Shown here piece after piece: positions 1 through 8,914 of a DNA stretch of 64,000 nt. Under the pieces are notes generated by a model. The model saw only the letters and a list, made by a program, of their open reading frames with translations, was not told the DNA's origin and ran no database searches. The DNA comes from Syntrophus aciditrophicus SB (GTDB lineage: Bacteria; Desulfobacterota; Syntrophia; Syntrophales; Syntrophaceae). The first letter of the stretch is position 1; every line of letters starts with the position of its first letter. Position numbers and translations under genes: made by a program. The stretch is from the NCBI RefSeq assembly GCF_000013405.1, contig NC_007759.1, positions 2,419,001-2,483,000 on the forward strand, given 5' to 3'.

Positions 1-1100
1 AGGCGGAACCCGTAATTGACGAGAGTCTCCTTTCGGGACCGGTCACCGCGGTACATCCCGATCAGCTGGGGAACGGTAACGTGACTCTCGTCGAGGATGA
101 TCAGGGCGTCCTTCGGGAGGTATTCCACCAGGGTGGGAGGCGGTTCGCCGGGAGCCCGGCCGGTGAGGTGGCGGGAATAATTTTCGATGCCCTGGCAGTA
201 ACCCATTTCCTCCATCATCTCGATGTCGAAATTCGTACGCTGTTCCAGGCGCTGCGCCTCCAGCAGTTTGTTTGCCGCGTGCAGCTCTGCCAGTCTGCCC
301 TGCAGTTCCTCCCGGATTGCCGCAATGGCCCGGTTGAGGTTGTCCCGCGTGGTTACATAATGGCTCCCCGGATAGACGGCAATCCGCTCCAGGGAATGAA
401 GCTTCTTCCCCCGCAGAGGATCCACGAAGGACAGGGCGTCCACGACATCGCCGAAAAATTCCACACGGATCGCCCGGTCTTCTTCATAGGGCGGAAAAAT
501 CTCCACCACATCGCCCCGGACGCGAAAAGAGCCCCGATGGAAGTCAACATCGTTCCGCTCATATTGAATGTCCACCAGCCTTCTCAGCATCATTTCCCGG
601 GACAGCTCCATTCCTGCCTCCAGTTCCAGCAGCAGGCCCTGGTAAGCCTCGGGAGAACCCAGTCCGTAGATGCAGGAGACACTGGCCACAATGATCACAT
701 CCCGGCGATCCAGGAGGGAATGGGTCGCCGCGTGGCGCAGTTTGTCGATGTCCTCATTGATCGAGGAGTCCTTCTCGATGTAGGTGTCCGTGCTGGGGAT
801 GTAGGCCTCGGGCTGATAATAGTCGTAATAACTGACGAAGTATTCGACGGCGTTATCCGGAAAAAGGCTTTTGAACTCACCATAGAGCTGGGCGGCCAGG
901 GTCTTGTTGGGGGCGATGATCAGGGCCGGTTTCTGCACCGCTTCGATCACGTTGGCGATCGTAAAGGTTTTTCCCGATCCGGTCACGCCCACCAGAACCT
1001 GGTGAGGCAGGCCCAGCCGCAAGCCATCCGCCAGTTTCTCGATCGCCTGGGGCTGATCTCCCCGAGGTTTGAACTCCGTCACGATACGAAAGGGCTTCAT
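1..1100 (-). CDS. uvrB: UvrB, excinuclease ABC subunit B (C-terminus beyond window edge)
   Basis: The minus-strand frame runs off the left edge and gives the first ~366 residues of UvrB, the ATP-dependent damage-verifying subunit of the UvrABC nucleotide excision repair nuclease in the cytoplasm. Visible are [11 protein letters not shown] at residues 10-20, a Walker A motif VTGSGKT at 39-45, the damage-probing beta-hairpin [12 protein letters not shown] at 91-102, and a Walker B/DExx motif LDESH near 337-340. The ATG at 1100 is preceded by AGGAG at good spacing and aligns with the normal UvrB N-terminus. Full-length UvrB is about 670 residues, so roughly 45% lies outside the window. No LexA-type operator was recognised upstream. 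The identification is secure. Confidence 0.97.
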   Translation of the reverse strand, partial: MKPFRIVTEFKPRGDQPQAIEKLADGLRLGLPHQVLVGVTGSGKTFTIANVIEAVQKPALIIAPNKTLAAQLYGEFKSLFPDNAVEYFVSYYDYYQPEAYIPSTDTYIEKDSSINEDIDKLRHAATHSLLDRRDVIIVASVSCIYGLGSPEAYQGLLLELEAGMELSREMMLRRLVDIQYERNDVDFHRGSFRVRGDVVEIFPPYEEDRAIRVEFFGDVVDALSFVDPLRGKKLHSLERIAVYPGSHYVTTRDNLNRAIAAIREELQGRLAELHAANKLLEAQRLEQRTNFDIEMMEEMGYCQGIENYSRHLTGRAPGEPPPTLVEYLPKDALIILDESHVTVPQLIGMYRGDRSRKETLVNYGFR

Positions 1101-1346
1101 GGCGCTTTGCTCCTGCAAATTACCTGAATTTCCATGGAAATCAAATCCCTGTATATCATCAGGCCGACGGCATTCCCACTTCAATTTGAGATGACGATTA
1201 CGGGATTATGAAAGGTTTGTTTTTACGGATGCGCCGAAAGTCATCCACCGTCCGTCCAGAGGGAAGCTGGCTGATACTCCTTTGTAAATCGTTTCATGAT
1301 CCGGTCAGATTTTTCCAGCAGAGAGATGTTTCAGGATAAATTCCGA

Positions 1347-2810
1347 TTACGCCCGGATTTCCCATCTTTCCCTGCCGAGCCTGAGGACGTGCTGAATGCA
1401 GGGAATCATTTCCGCTTCCTGGTGGGTAACATAGATCATCGCCGCCGAGGTCTTCCTGCCGATTTCCTCCATAAGCGCCAGAACCATCTGCCGGTTTGAG
1501 AGGTCCAGTCCCTGGCAGGGTTCGTCAAGAATCAGCAGCTCGGGCGATTTAATCATGGCCCGCGCGATGAGGATCAGGCGCTTCTCCCCGTAAGAAAGCT
1601 GATTGAACGGCCTTTCGGCGTAATCACTCATCCCGACGCAGTTCAGCCACTGGTCGGCAAGGGCTGACTGTTCCGCGGTCACCTTCCTGTACAGGCCGAT
1701 CGAGTCAAAAAATCCGGACAGCGCCACATCCCGGACGCGAACCGATTTGCGGTACCGAAGCTGGAGTTCGGGAGAAACCAGTCCGATCCTGCGCCTGATC
1801 TCCCAGATGCTTTCACCTTCGCCTCGTTTATGACCGAAAAATCTGACTTCATTGGCGTAAACCTGAAGGTTGTCTCCGGTGATCAGCGACAGGAGGGTTG
1901 TTTTTCCTGATCCGTTGGGTCCGACGACAGTCCACTTCTCACCGCGCCGGACGCTCCATGTCAGCCGGTCCAGAACGACCACATCGCCGTATGCGACATG
2001 AACATTTTTCATCTCGATGAGAATGTCGGCGCTCGAACCGGTCCCGGTCGCCGCCGCGGGAATCGGCCGGGCAAGGGGAGGTAGTTCTGTCGGGCTCCCG
2101 GAAAAGGGGTTCATCGACTCGGAGGCCATTACCTCCTCCCGCCTTCCGACTTCGGAGACGCGTCCATCCCGGATCAAAAGGACATGGGAAATGCCGGCGA
2201 TGATCTCCTCCAGGCGCTGTGTAATGAGGACGATTTGTGTTCCTTTTGCCATCAGATCGGTGATCGCGCGGCCCAGGGATTCGCGGCTCGCGACGTCGAG
2301 ACCCGCAAAGGGTTCGTCGAGAATCAGAATCTTTGGAGCGGACAGCAGGGCACTGGTGATCAGCACTTTGCGCATCTCCCCGTTGGAGAGGGCCCTGATG
2401 CTCCGGTTCAGCAGGGGCCGGATGCCCATGATGTCGTCAAAATCTTTCCCCGCACCTCCTCCTTCGAGATCAAGGCCCAGCATCTCCCCCGCTGTCATGG
2501 CATGCCCTTTGCCGCTGAAGAAGCGGGTATACTCGAACCAGTCTTCACGCAACAGGAGTTCCTCCAGAAGCTCGAAGGAGAGATAACCTATCCTCTCCGC
2601 CACCGCTTCCGGCACATGTCGAATCACCTCTCCCCGGACATAGGGGACATTCCCTTTGATGACTCCTGCCAGAACGGATTTCCCCGAACCGTTCGCACCC
2701 AGTATCGCCCAGTTCTGACCGGCGCGGATTTCCCAGAACGTATCGGGCAGAAGAAAGGCACTCCCTTTGCGCAGCGTGATGCCCCGCATCGAAATCAGAG
2801 GCTTTTCCAT
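1347..2810 (-). CDS. ModF/PhrA-like tandem ABC transporter ATPase
   Basis: A 487-residue protein with two complete ABC ATPase domains and no membrane segment. Domain 1 has Walker A GANGSGKS at residues 38-45, signature LSNGEMRK at about 141-148 and Walker B LILDEP. Domain 2 has GPNGSGKT at about 297-304, signature LSYGEKRL and LLILDEP. Length and layout match ModF (about 490 residues), which sits near molybdate transport genes in some bacteria; its role is poorly known and no modABC genes are here. The frame stays open to a GTG at 2963, but the ATG at 2810 is chosen because AGGGA precedes it and the ABC fold begins just after it, as in ModF. The 51 extra residues have no family counterpart. 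Cytoplasmic; substrate unknown. Confidence 0.88.
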   Translation of the reverse strand: MEKPLISMRGITLRKGSAFLLPDTFWEIRAGQNWAILGANGSGKSVLAGVIKGNVPYVRGEVIRHVPEAVAERIGYLSFELLEELLLREDWFEYTRFFSGKGHAMTAGEMLGLDLEGGGAGKDFDDIMGIRPLLNRSIRALSNGEMRKVLITSALLSAPKILILDEPFAGLDVASRESLGRAITDLMAKGTQIVLITQRLEEIIAGISHVLLIRDGRVSEVGRREEVMASESMNPFSGSPTELPPLARPIPAAATGTGSSADILIEMKNVHVAYGDVVVLDRLTWSVRRGEKWTVVGPNGSGKTTLLSLITGDNLQVYANEVRFFGHKRGEGESIWEIRRRIGLVSPELQLRYRKSVRVRDVALSGFFDSIGLYRKVTAEQSALADQWLNCVGMSDYAERPFNQLSYGEKRLILIARAMIKSPELLILDEPCQGLDLSNRQMVLALMEEIGRKTSAAMIYVTHQEAEMIPCIQHVLRLGRERWEIRA

Positions 2811-3076
2811 TTCATTTTTTTCCCTGTCCATGGTCCGCTCGACTTTTTTCCGGAAATCGTCCCGCAACTCCCTTGCCGATTCCATATTTTTCCAGTGAAA
2901 TTCAATATTAAAGATTGCGGGAAAGAAAGATTCTTTAAATTTAACATAAGAGGGATTCATCACCTTGTAAGTTCAATCAAGATATTCGAACAAGATGCTT
3001 CCCCAAACGGAAATAAAAATTTATACTTGGAAAAACCGAAACTCTTATTAACACAAGTCAGAAATAGAGGAAAATC

Positions 3077-3871
3077 ATGATTGACTATACCGAGATTGAC
3101 GGGAATCCCGAGTTAAGAGCCCTGATATTTTATCCGCGCAGGGGAATGGATGCCTGCCCGTCTTATGCGTCTGACTCGCTTGTCCGGGTTGCCGATGATA
3201 TCGTCATATCCTGCCGTTTTTATTCCGGCGATTCCGCGAACCCCTGGATTCTCTATTTTCATGGCAATGGGGAGATATCCAGTGATTATGATGACATCGC
3301 GCCATTTTATCTACAGAAGAATCTCAATGTGGTTGTGGCGGATTACCGCGGTTACGGCTTGAGTTCCGGAACGCCCACTCTAATGGATCTGTTGAAGGAT
3401 TGTCACCCGATTTTTTCTTCTGTTCGCAAGGAACTTTTCCAGCGGGGATATACCGGAAAGCTTTGGCTGATGGGCCGATCCCTGGGCAGCCTTTCCGCTC
3501 TCGAACTCGCCTCTTCATCTCCTGACGAGATTAAGGGCCTCATACTTGAGAGCGGTTTCGCGAGCATCGTTTCGATTTTGAGGCATCTTTTTAGTACTCT
3601 GCTTCCTGATGATGAAGGTCTCGCCGAACGAATCGAAAAGGAAGCGCTGGCACAGGCGGGAAGAATTTTTCTGCCCGCTCTGGTGATCCATGGCGATCGG
3701 GACACTCTGGTTCCTTTTCAGGAAGCCAGGAAGCTTTACGATGCCCTGGGTTCCTCTCAAAAACAACTCCTCGTTATCCCCGACGCCGATCACAACTCCA
3801 CCATTTTTTCTGATCCCGGTCTCTATTTTGGTGCAATTTCAGAGTTTGTTTCAGGAAAAGAAAGCGAGTAA
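3077..3871 (+). CDS. Alpha/beta hydrolase (BEM46/ABHD13-type serine hydrolase)
   Basis: A 264-residue alpha/beta-hydrolase fold protein. The oxyanion strand FHGNGE is at residues 61-66, the nucleophile elbow GRSLGS at 133-138 (Ser135), the acid-bearing strand HGDRDTLVP near 209-217, and the catalytic His lies in DADHN near 245. This completes a Ser-Asp-His triad of the kind found in ABHD13/BEM46 proteins. No signal peptide is visible, so it is probably cytoplasmic. AGAGGA precedes the ATG. It stands alone, head-to-head with the ModF-like gene and 72 bases ahead of the hexapeptide-repeat gene, with which it could be cotranscribed. Substrate cannot be told from sequence; an esterase or thioesterase role is possible. 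Confidence 0.88.
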   Translation: MIDYTEIDGNPELRALIFYPRRGMDACPSYASDSLVRVADDIVISCRFYSGDSANPWILYFHGNGEISSDYDDIAPFYLQKNLNVVVADYRGYGLSSGTPTLMDLLKDCHPIFSSVRKELFQRGYTGKLWLMGRSLGSLSALELASSSPDEIKGLILESGFASIVSILRHLFSTLLPDDEGLAERIEKEALAQAGRIFLPALVIHGDRDTLVPFQEARKLYDALGSSQKQLLVIPDADHNSTIFSDPGLYFGAISEFVSGKESE

Positions 3872-3943
3872 AAACAGCGTGAAAACCAAGACGATGTAAT
3901 CCCATAATTTTTAGAAATTTGCCGCTTCCGGAGTGAACTCATC

Positions 3944-4468
3944 ATGCCGATCTATGAATTTGCGGGGAAAAAACCGATCATTGCCTCTGATACCTTTGTA
4001 CATCCGACTGCCGCCATCATAGGCGATGTCACAATAGGCAGTTCCTGCTACATAGCGCCGAGTGCCGTTATCCGAGGTGATTTCGGACAAATCATCATTG
4101 GCGATTGTTCAAGCATCCAGGATAATTCAACGATTCATGTAAATGAGGGAGGCACGGTTGCAATCGGGCGGAATGTCATTGTCGGTCATAACGTCGTTCT
4201 CCACGATGTCACACTCCATGATGAATGTGTGGTCGGAATGGGAGCAGTGCTGTTATCGAATGTGGTCTGCGAGAAGGGTGTCGTGATAGCTGCCGGATCG
4301 CTTGTGCCTCAGGGCATGAAGATTCCGTCTGCTAAACTGGCGATGGGTAATCCCGCAAGGATCATAAAAGACGTTTCACCGGAACTGGAGGCCTATGTAA
4401 CCGCAGGGATCAAGCAATACAAAGAACTCACCCGCCTTTATCTCCAGACGATGAAAGAGATTCGCTGA
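3944..4468 (+). CDS. Gamma-carbonic-anhydrase-like hexapeptide-repeat protein
   Basis: A 174-residue left-handed beta-helix protein of the YrdA/PaaY/CaiE group. Successive hexapeptide turns such as IGDVTIGSSCYIAPSAVIRG and IGRNVIVGHNVVLHD fill residues ~20-140. Histidines in STIHV, VGHNVV and VLHD occupy the places of the three zinc-binding histidines of gamma carbonic anhydrases, and the MGNPARIIK closing motif is typical. Proteins of this group are trimers with a metal site at the subunit interface. Some have carbonic anhydrase or CoA-ester activity and many are uncharacterised. Codirectional with the upstream hydrolase. The family is secure; enzymatic activity is not. Confidence 0.9.
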   Translation: MPIYEFAGKKPIIASDTFVHPTAAIIGDVTIGSSCYIAPSAVIRGDFGQIIIGDCSSIQDNSTIHVNEGGTVAIGRNVIVGHNVVLHDVTLHDECVVGMGAVLLSNVVCEKGVVIAAGSLVPQGMKIPSAKLAMGNPARIIKDVSPELEAYVTAGIKQYKELTRLYLQTMKEIR

Positions 4469-4552
4469 TTTTTTTCGCGTTGAATAATACAGGAATGAAG
4501 ATGCCCTTGATCGTAAAATGAAAATGAGAGAAATAAAAATTATTCCTGTAAA

Positions 4553-4879
4553 TTAAGATAAGATTTTCGCAATCATAATCAATACCATGACTCCCATGTA
4601 CAACCCGCCCGCCATCGTCATGAGATTCTGTGTCCTGGCAAGCCTGACAGACTCAGTCGGTGTTGGATAGCCGTTCATAGTATAACTTTCCGGGGCATCG
4701 GCCGGATCGGCCATAATGACAACCTTGCAACAGGGACAGCGAAAATACAGTTTTCCGGAACGGGGGTCACGTCCTTCGAGGGTAAATACACCCGCAATCG
4801 ATTCAGTAGTTTCAGTCCCGGGAATTTCTCTCGAACCTTCATGGCCGCAGTGTGAACACCAAATCCTTTTTGAAATCAT
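4553..4879 (-). CDS. Small cysteine-pair protein with C-terminal membrane helix (family A, copy 1)
   Basis: A 108-residue protein of unknown function. It starts MISKRIWCSHCGHEG, giving one CxxC pair at residues 8-11, and has a second cysteine cluster, CPCC, near 49-52. Together these look like a zinc ribbon. The last ~20 residues are hydrophobic (YMGVMVLIMIAKIL), consistent with a single tail membrane helix. Close paralogues lie at 18995-19321 and 41552-41854 and a decayed one just upstream at 5110-5308. All share a leader containing GAATGTTT or the related GAACATTC ahead of the ATG. GAGGAGTGGAATCTTTAG precedes the ATG here. The CRP-type promoter at 5060-5145 points at this gene with a leader of about 175 bases. 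No known family is recognised; a metal- or redox-linked membrane role is only a guess. Confidence 0.8.
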   Translation of the reverse strand: MISKRIWCSHCGHEGSREIPGTETTESIAGVFTLEGRDPRSGKLYFRCPCCKVVIMADPADAPESYTMNGYPTPTESVRLARTQNLMTMAGGLYMGVMVLIMIAKILS

Positions 4880-5059
4880 CTAAAGATTCCACTCCTCCTC
4901 ATGACAGCAAACATTCTGCCCGGTCCTCTTCAGCATGTCCACGGCAGGTCACTTTTGTTGAAGGGCTTTCGTCACTGTGAGCAGGGAAGCCTTTTGCAGT
5001 TGAGACCACTGTTGGGACAATGTATGTTGCTGCTTTCAAGATCGTACATTTCGACGGGC

Positions 5060-5145
5060 AACTTATTACCGTAAGTCATTACGATCAATAGGGGGAGTGT
5101 GATAAACTTCACTGATATTTCAGGTGGGATGGTGATATTTTTCAC
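5060..5145 (-). promoter_or_regulatory. Paired CRP-type palindromes and promoter (copy 1)
   Basis: Two GTGA-N6-TCAC palindromes at 5099-5112 and 5132-5145, offset by 33 bases, read toward the cysteine-pair gene ending at 4553. On the minus strand the nearer palindrome is followed by exactly 10 bases (ACTCCCCCTA), then TTGATC (5083-5088), a 17-base spacer and TAAGTT (5060-5065). This is one of six copies with the same geometry. GTGA/TCAC half-sites separated by six bases match the CRP family consensus rather than the FNR one (TTGAT-N4-ATCAA). Confidence 0.7.
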
Positions 5146-5308
5146 ACAGGGGATCAGAAAAAATTGTCGGAAATAAAATTTCTCCCTCATCGGGGTCATG
5201 TCCACGGTCGGGAAACATATCCGCTGTGGCCTTGGAGCAGACAATCCCGATAATTTTCCTCGACCGCTCATGCCCGCGGCATGAACAGCGAATTATTGTT
5301 GAAATCAT
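5110..5308 (-). pseudogene. Decayed tandem copy of the cysteine-pair protein family A
   Basis: The minus-strand reading from the ATG at 5308 begins MISTIIRCSCRGHERSRK and keeps the DPDEGE segment, clearly aligning with MISKRIWCSHCGHEG and DPRSGK of the intact paralogues. The CxxC pair is already disrupted (CSCR). After about residue 44 the match moves to another frame (EKFYFRQFFLIPCVKN against GKLYFRCPCCKVV), so a frameshift has occurred and the second cysteine cluster is lost. The leader upstream of 5308 is also recognisably the same as that upstream of 4879, so a whole gene plus leader was duplicated in tandem. The promoter of the surviving copy lies within and just past the decayed 3' part. 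Confidence 0.65.
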
Positions 5309-5391
5309 TTAAGGTTCCAAGGTTCCTGCTTTTTGACAATAAACATTCTGTTCACTGTCTTCTTCAGCAGAGTGTTCCTCAAATCAACGAA

Positions 5392-5598
5392 TTACCAGAG
5401 GGAAGAGAGCGGGATTTTAATCACCCCATGAATATCATGATGAATAATCACAAAATCGTCCTGAACTTTGAGAAGATGGGCATTTCTCATTCGAACATTT
5501 GGCTCATTAAAGCGAAGACTGTAATGGACATTATTCTCAGACCTACAAAGTGTTCCTCTTCTCCCGATTAACGTTTTCAAATATTCTTTGTAATTCAA
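5392..5598 (-). CDS. Small Sm-like protein of family B, copy 1 (TTG start)
   Basis: A 68-residue protein of unknown function. It shares a start NYKEYLKTLIGRRGTL and an ending VQDDFVIIHHDIHGVIKIPL with paralogues at 36914-37129 and 38928-39218. The pattern of short strands, an alternating DDFVVIHHD strand and a final KIPL turn suggests a small beta-barrel of the Sm/SH3 sort; this is inference. The start is taken as the TTG at 5598, six bases after GGAGGG, because it aligns with the ATG of both paralogues; this copy has therefore exchanged ATG for TTG. The 11-base-period box at 5745-5800 lies about 150 bases upstream in the correct orientation. Confidence 0.7.
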   Translation of the reverse strand: MNYKEYLKTLIGRRGTLCRSENNVHYSLRFNEPNVRMRNAHLLKVQDDFVIIHHDIHGVIKIPLSSLW

Positions 5599-5744
5599 TA
5601 TCAACCCTCCAGTACGGTAACCATGAACCGTTTTCGTTAAAGCGCCTGATCACCGCGGCAAACAGCGCATCCCCTTAAACGTTGAATTGGCTGTGGTTTT
5701 CAGCATAACGCACATCGCGACCTGTTCCTGTCGCTTCAGCGGCT

Positions 5745-5800
5745 CTATAATGACATAAGAAAAAAGCAATGCAATACGGATCGATTACGGACGTTATAAC
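5745..5800 (-). promoter_or_regulatory. 11-base-period direct-repeat box, copy 1
   Basis: On the minus strand this reads CCGTAATCGAT (5780-5790) directly followed by CCGTATTGCAT (5769-5779), preceded by GTTATAACGT. CATTAT lies 16 bases after TTGCAT. It is one of four copies and faces the Sm-like gene that starts at 5598. Direct repeats with an 11-base period next to the -35 region are typical of OmpR/PhoB-type response regulators; which regulator acts here is unknown. Confidence 0.6.
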
Positions 5801-5848
5801 AGCGAAATACTGACATTAAAGCGGAGAGACAATCGGGATGATGAGAAG

Positions 5849-6622
5849 TTATTTATCGTTTGATTTAGCATGCTCCTTTTTTATTCTTGTCTTTACTTTA
5901 TTCCAGGACCTGGTGATCAAAAAGCTTTCGTCCATATTGCCAACCATTCTGACGAATTTCGGCCAGGGAACAGCAAAGGTCAATACATTCGAAGGCACAC
6001 AGGGACGCGCCGAGACATCAAACATTCCCAATACGGAACGGGGGTCAGGGGAGTTAAGTTCTTTATAGGGATAATCCACAATAGACGCGCATCCTGCACC
6101 AAAAGGAGCAATGACCCCATGAGGATGGGTTTCATCAAAATTAGCCAGCGTAAAAAGCCCGGAAAGGACATCCGGAGCAGCGAAAAAGATGACGACTGAA
6201 GGTATGTCCGCGTTCTCCATCTGATCCCACCTTTTGAAGATGATATAATTCCCCGGCGCCTTCAAAGGCTGCTGATGTTTCAAGTGTTCTTTAACAAGTT
6301 CCGGAGATTTCTTGTACCGTTCTCCCTCTATTTTCCCTGGGATGCCACAGGAAAGAAAGTATTCGAAATCAGGCGTCAACTTACTTTCGAAACCAAGGTA
6401 TCGTTTACCCCCAAAGCAGCCGATGGCGTTGTTGTCAAAACACTGCGGTTTCCCTTTCCTGACTTTTGCCAGATCTCCAATGATGCAACGATGTCTTTTG
6501 GGCGGTTTCGCCATAAATTTTGTTTCCGCCGAATCGGTATAATAAAATCCAATCGGTAATTCAGCGCCCGGGAAATATCTGCTCCAGCTTTGCATGAATT
6601 TTTTTTGAAACTCAGCTTCCAT
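5849..6622 (-). CDS. DUF169 family protein
   Basis: A 257-residue protein of the DUF169 (COG2043) family, common in anaerobes and archaea and functionally uncharacterised. Visible family features are LPIGFYYTD near residue 22, a cysteine in RHRCIIGDL, KGKPQCFD, and the glycine-rich GCFGGKRYLGF stretch. Several conserved cysteines hint at metal or cofactor binding. The start is the ATG at 6622, preceded by a strong AGGAGGAAAGTC. Longer readings would overlap the upstream PHP gene without a ribosome site. It lies 35 bases downstream of the PHP phosphoesterase on the same strand, so the two are probably cotranscribed. Confidence 0.85.
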   Translation of the reverse strand: MEAEFQKKFMQSWSRYFPGAELPIGFYYTDSAETKFMAKPPKRHRCIIGDLAKVRKGKPQCFDNNAIGCFGGKRYLGFESKLTPDFEYFLSCGIPGKIEGERYKKSPELVKEHLKHQQPLKAPGNYIIFKRWDQMENADIPSVVIFFAAPDVLSGLFTLANFDETHPHGVIAPFGAGCASIVDYPYKELNSPDPRSVLGMFDVSARPCVPSNVLTFAVPWPKFVRMVGNMDESFLITRSWNKVKTRIKKEHAKSNDK

Positions 6623-6657
6623 GACTTTCCTCCTTGCCTCCTTGATCACAGCGTCGA

Positions 6658-7503
6658 TCAAGTTTTGTTTTGAGAAATTTTCTGAAGAAGCGGCTGAGAA
6701 CAACTTTCCGGCACCGGTCTGCGGTGACCGTAATAGCCGAGACATGCGCCGTTATCCCCGTGAAAATCACTGCCTCCCGTTGCGATAAGGCGATGCCGTC
6801 GAGCCAATTCAAGAAACAGTCTTACATCCTGATTGTCATGCAGGGACGCATAAACCTCGATGCCAGCCAGTCCGTGACTTACACACATTTGAATGATTCG
6901 TTCATATTCTTCGTGATTTTCACCATTCAGAGATTTAGGATGAGCCAGTACGGATAAGCCGCCCGCATTGTTTATAAGCTCGCATGCCGATTCAAGGGAA
7001 AGTTTCTCTTTGGGAACATATCCCGGCATGCCCTCATTTAGATATGTTTTACAGGCGACGTTAAAATTGGAGGCATATCTCTTTCTCACAAGGACGCGCG
7101 CCACATGAGCCTTGCCGGGCGCATCGCCCTGCGATTCGTTCTGGAGGTCCTCATGGGTTAAATTCAGCCCATATCTCTTCAATCGTTCAATAATCCGGAA
7201 TATCCGCTCTTCGCGTATGGTTCTCAGTTGCGCGAGCTTGTTTCTGAAATTCTCATTTTTATATTGAATTCCATAGCCAAGAAGATGAAAATCCCCCTTT
7301 GGAAAGGCTACGGATAACTCTATGGCAGGAATGAGGCATATGCCCTCTTTTTCCGCGGCTCCCGCCGCCTCGTCAAGGCCGTTCACCGTATCATGATCGG
7401 CAATGGCCAGAACGGCAATGCCCTTTCGAGACGCCTGTCTGATAACATTGGATGGAGTCACCACACCATCTGAAGCAGTGGTGTGGCAGTGAAGATCTAT
7501 CAT
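6658..7503 (-). CDS. PHP-domain phosphoesterase (TrpH/YciV-like)
   Basis: A 281-residue PHP-domain protein. Metal-binding motifs read in order: DLHCHTTASDG at residues 3-13, ADHDTVNG near 36-43, a glutamate in IPAIELSV, a histidine in VLAHPK, and GSDFHGDNG near the C-terminus. This order matches the TrpH/YciV group, whose E. coli member trims 5' ends of short RNAs and 3',5'-bisphosphate nucleotides with a trinuclear metal centre. The protein is cytoplasmic. The ATG at 7503 has GAGGAAAACAGG upstream. It heads a likely two-gene unit with the DUF169 gene. Confidence 0.9.
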   Translation of the reverse strand: MIDLHCHTTASDGVVTPSNVIRQASRKGIAVLAIADHDTVNGLDEAAGAAEKEGICLIPAIELSVAFPKGDFHLLGYGIQYKNENFRNKLAQLRTIREERIFRIIERLKRYGLNLTHEDLQNESQGDAPGKAHVARVLVRKRYASNFNVACKTYLNEGMPGYVPKEKLSLESACELINNAGGLSVLAHPKSLNGENHEEYERIIQMCVSHGLAGIEVYASLHDNQDVRLFLELARRHRLIATGGSDFHGDNGACLGYYGHRRPVPESCSQPLLQKISQNKT

Positions 7504-7785
7504 GAAACCTGTTTTCCTCTTGTCTTCAATTTTGATAATAAGAATCTACAGAAATGATCCTTTATTGTCGATCATTTCTTTAATCCAATCTCTTGAAAGG
7601 CAGAAGGCAGTTAAAATGTTCGATGTAAAATTCGAGGAGAAATTGCGTGTTGTAAAGCTGTTCCGGTAACGCTACACTATCCCGCAAAAAATAAAAGAAA
7701 AGGATAAGCTCAATTCAAAAGACAGATCATTTTTTGTGCAGTTCGCCGGAAAACGCATAAGAATGCAACTGCAGGGGGGTAACAT

Positions 7786-8151
7786 TTGAACACATCATTT
7801 TACAAATCTGATCGGGTGCACTGGGGGATAGAACTCGTCAGGGTATCAAACATTCCTCCGTGGTGGCTTTATTTTTCCCGCCCCTGGCTGAGGGGAATCC
7901 GTACATATAAACCACTTTACCCTCCCAAAGACTTGTATTGGGACTATCTGAACGGGAAAATATCAGATGAGCAATATCGGATTCGTTATCATATAAAGGT
8001 GTTAAGCAAGTTGAACCCTGAAAAGGTTTATCAGGACCTGGGACAGGACACTACAATCCTGTGTTTTTGTAAACAGGGAAACTTCTGTCATCGGGAGGTC
8101 ATTGCCGAATGGTTTTATGATCATCTGGGAATTGAAGTGCCGGAACTGTAA
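7786..8151 (+). CDS. DUF488-like protein (TTG start)
   Basis: A 121-residue protein whose C-terminal half carries the DUF488 hallmark, a strand ending in cysteines and a histidine-arginine pair (TILCFCKQGNFCHREVIAEW). DUF488 proteins are uncharacterised and often treated as possible nucleotide- or sulfur-handling proteins. The N-terminal half, with YFSRPWLRG and LYPPKDLYWDY, is also in the style of the family. The start is a TTG eight bases after AGGGGGG; no ATG lies in frame near it. The gene stands alone between stretches of ~280 and ~200 bases in which nothing else was recognised. Confidence 0.75.
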   Translation: MNTSFYKSDRVHWGIELVRVSNIPPWWLYFSRPWLRGIRTYKPLYPPKDLYWDYLNGKISDEQYRIRYHIKVLSKLNPEKVYQDLGQDTTILCFCKQGNFCHREVIAEWFYDHLGIEVPEL

Positions 8152-8352
8152 TTTGAACAACTAATCCTTCCTCTTATCCCTTTCGGCAAATTATTATTCC
8201 AGGTAATAATTTTCGCAGTAAAAAATCAGAATTGACCCGATTGCAGGCCTCTATGTCGTCTTGTATATATAAGTCAGAAGACACAAAAAGTTGAGCACTT
8301 CAATACCCTTGGACACTTACGAAAAGAAATCTGCTCATCGGGAAGGTAAAAG

Positions 8353-8727
8353 ATGATGGGAGAATACGACTTTGAGGAATGTTACCAATACTGGATAGCA
8401 ATGCGCCACAAGCCCCTGATGATCGGGCAGAAAATTTCTGCCGGTTTATTTGACGACGGCGGAGAAAAGATTGGAATTATTTTCAATATAGAAGGCGAAC
8501 AAATACCGGAAAGCATTGTGGTGTTGCATGTTTTCAATAAATATTCGAAAATGAAGGAAGATTTGAGAATAGGCGGAAACGCCCTCTTTGACGTGGTCTG
8601 GCAGGATGGGGGCATCAGCTCGATACCGGAGCGGTATATTCGCAACTATGGAGGAGTGATGCTTATTCCCGAAATAGCCGATTCCAACGAAATCGAACAG
8701 GCACTGAAAATTGGTTTCTCCGCATGA
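8353..8727 (+). CDS. Hypothetical protein, 124 residues
   Basis: I do not recognise this protein. It is acidic, with no signal peptide, no membrane helix and no cysteine cluster. A mid region of alternating hydrophobic residues (ESIVVLHVFNKYSKMKEDL) and a C-terminal GGVMLIPEIA suggest a small alpha/beta domain. ATGATG starts at 8353 after GAAGGTAAAAG, a weak ribosome site, so the second ATG at 8356 is equally possible. Codon usage resembles neighbouring genes. It stands alone in the small-gene stretch. Confidence 0.6.
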   Translation: MMGEYDFEECYQYWIAMRHKPLMIGQKISAGLFDDGGEKIGIIFNIEGEQIPESIVVLHVFNKYSKMKEDLRIGGNALFDVVWQDGGISSIPERYIRNYGGVMLIPEIADSNEIEQALKIGFSA

Positions 8728-8914
8728 TGCAAAAATTCCCGCAACTGTAACCATGTCTTCGTAATCTTGCCATAGATCAAGAAAGCAGGAGTAATGAAAA
8801 GAGCGAAATCATGTTGCTGAAAATGACCCCGTGACATGCCGGGTCATCGGCAACATGAAGGCGCGGGGTTGGAATTCCATATTATGATGGAAGGAAATTG
8901 AAAGGAGTATTGTC

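Noticed and set aside
81-1127. Long plus-strand open frame of 348 codons opposite uvrB
   Set aside because: It is the complement of the unmistakable UvrB coding sequence, has no family motif and lacks a ribosome site.
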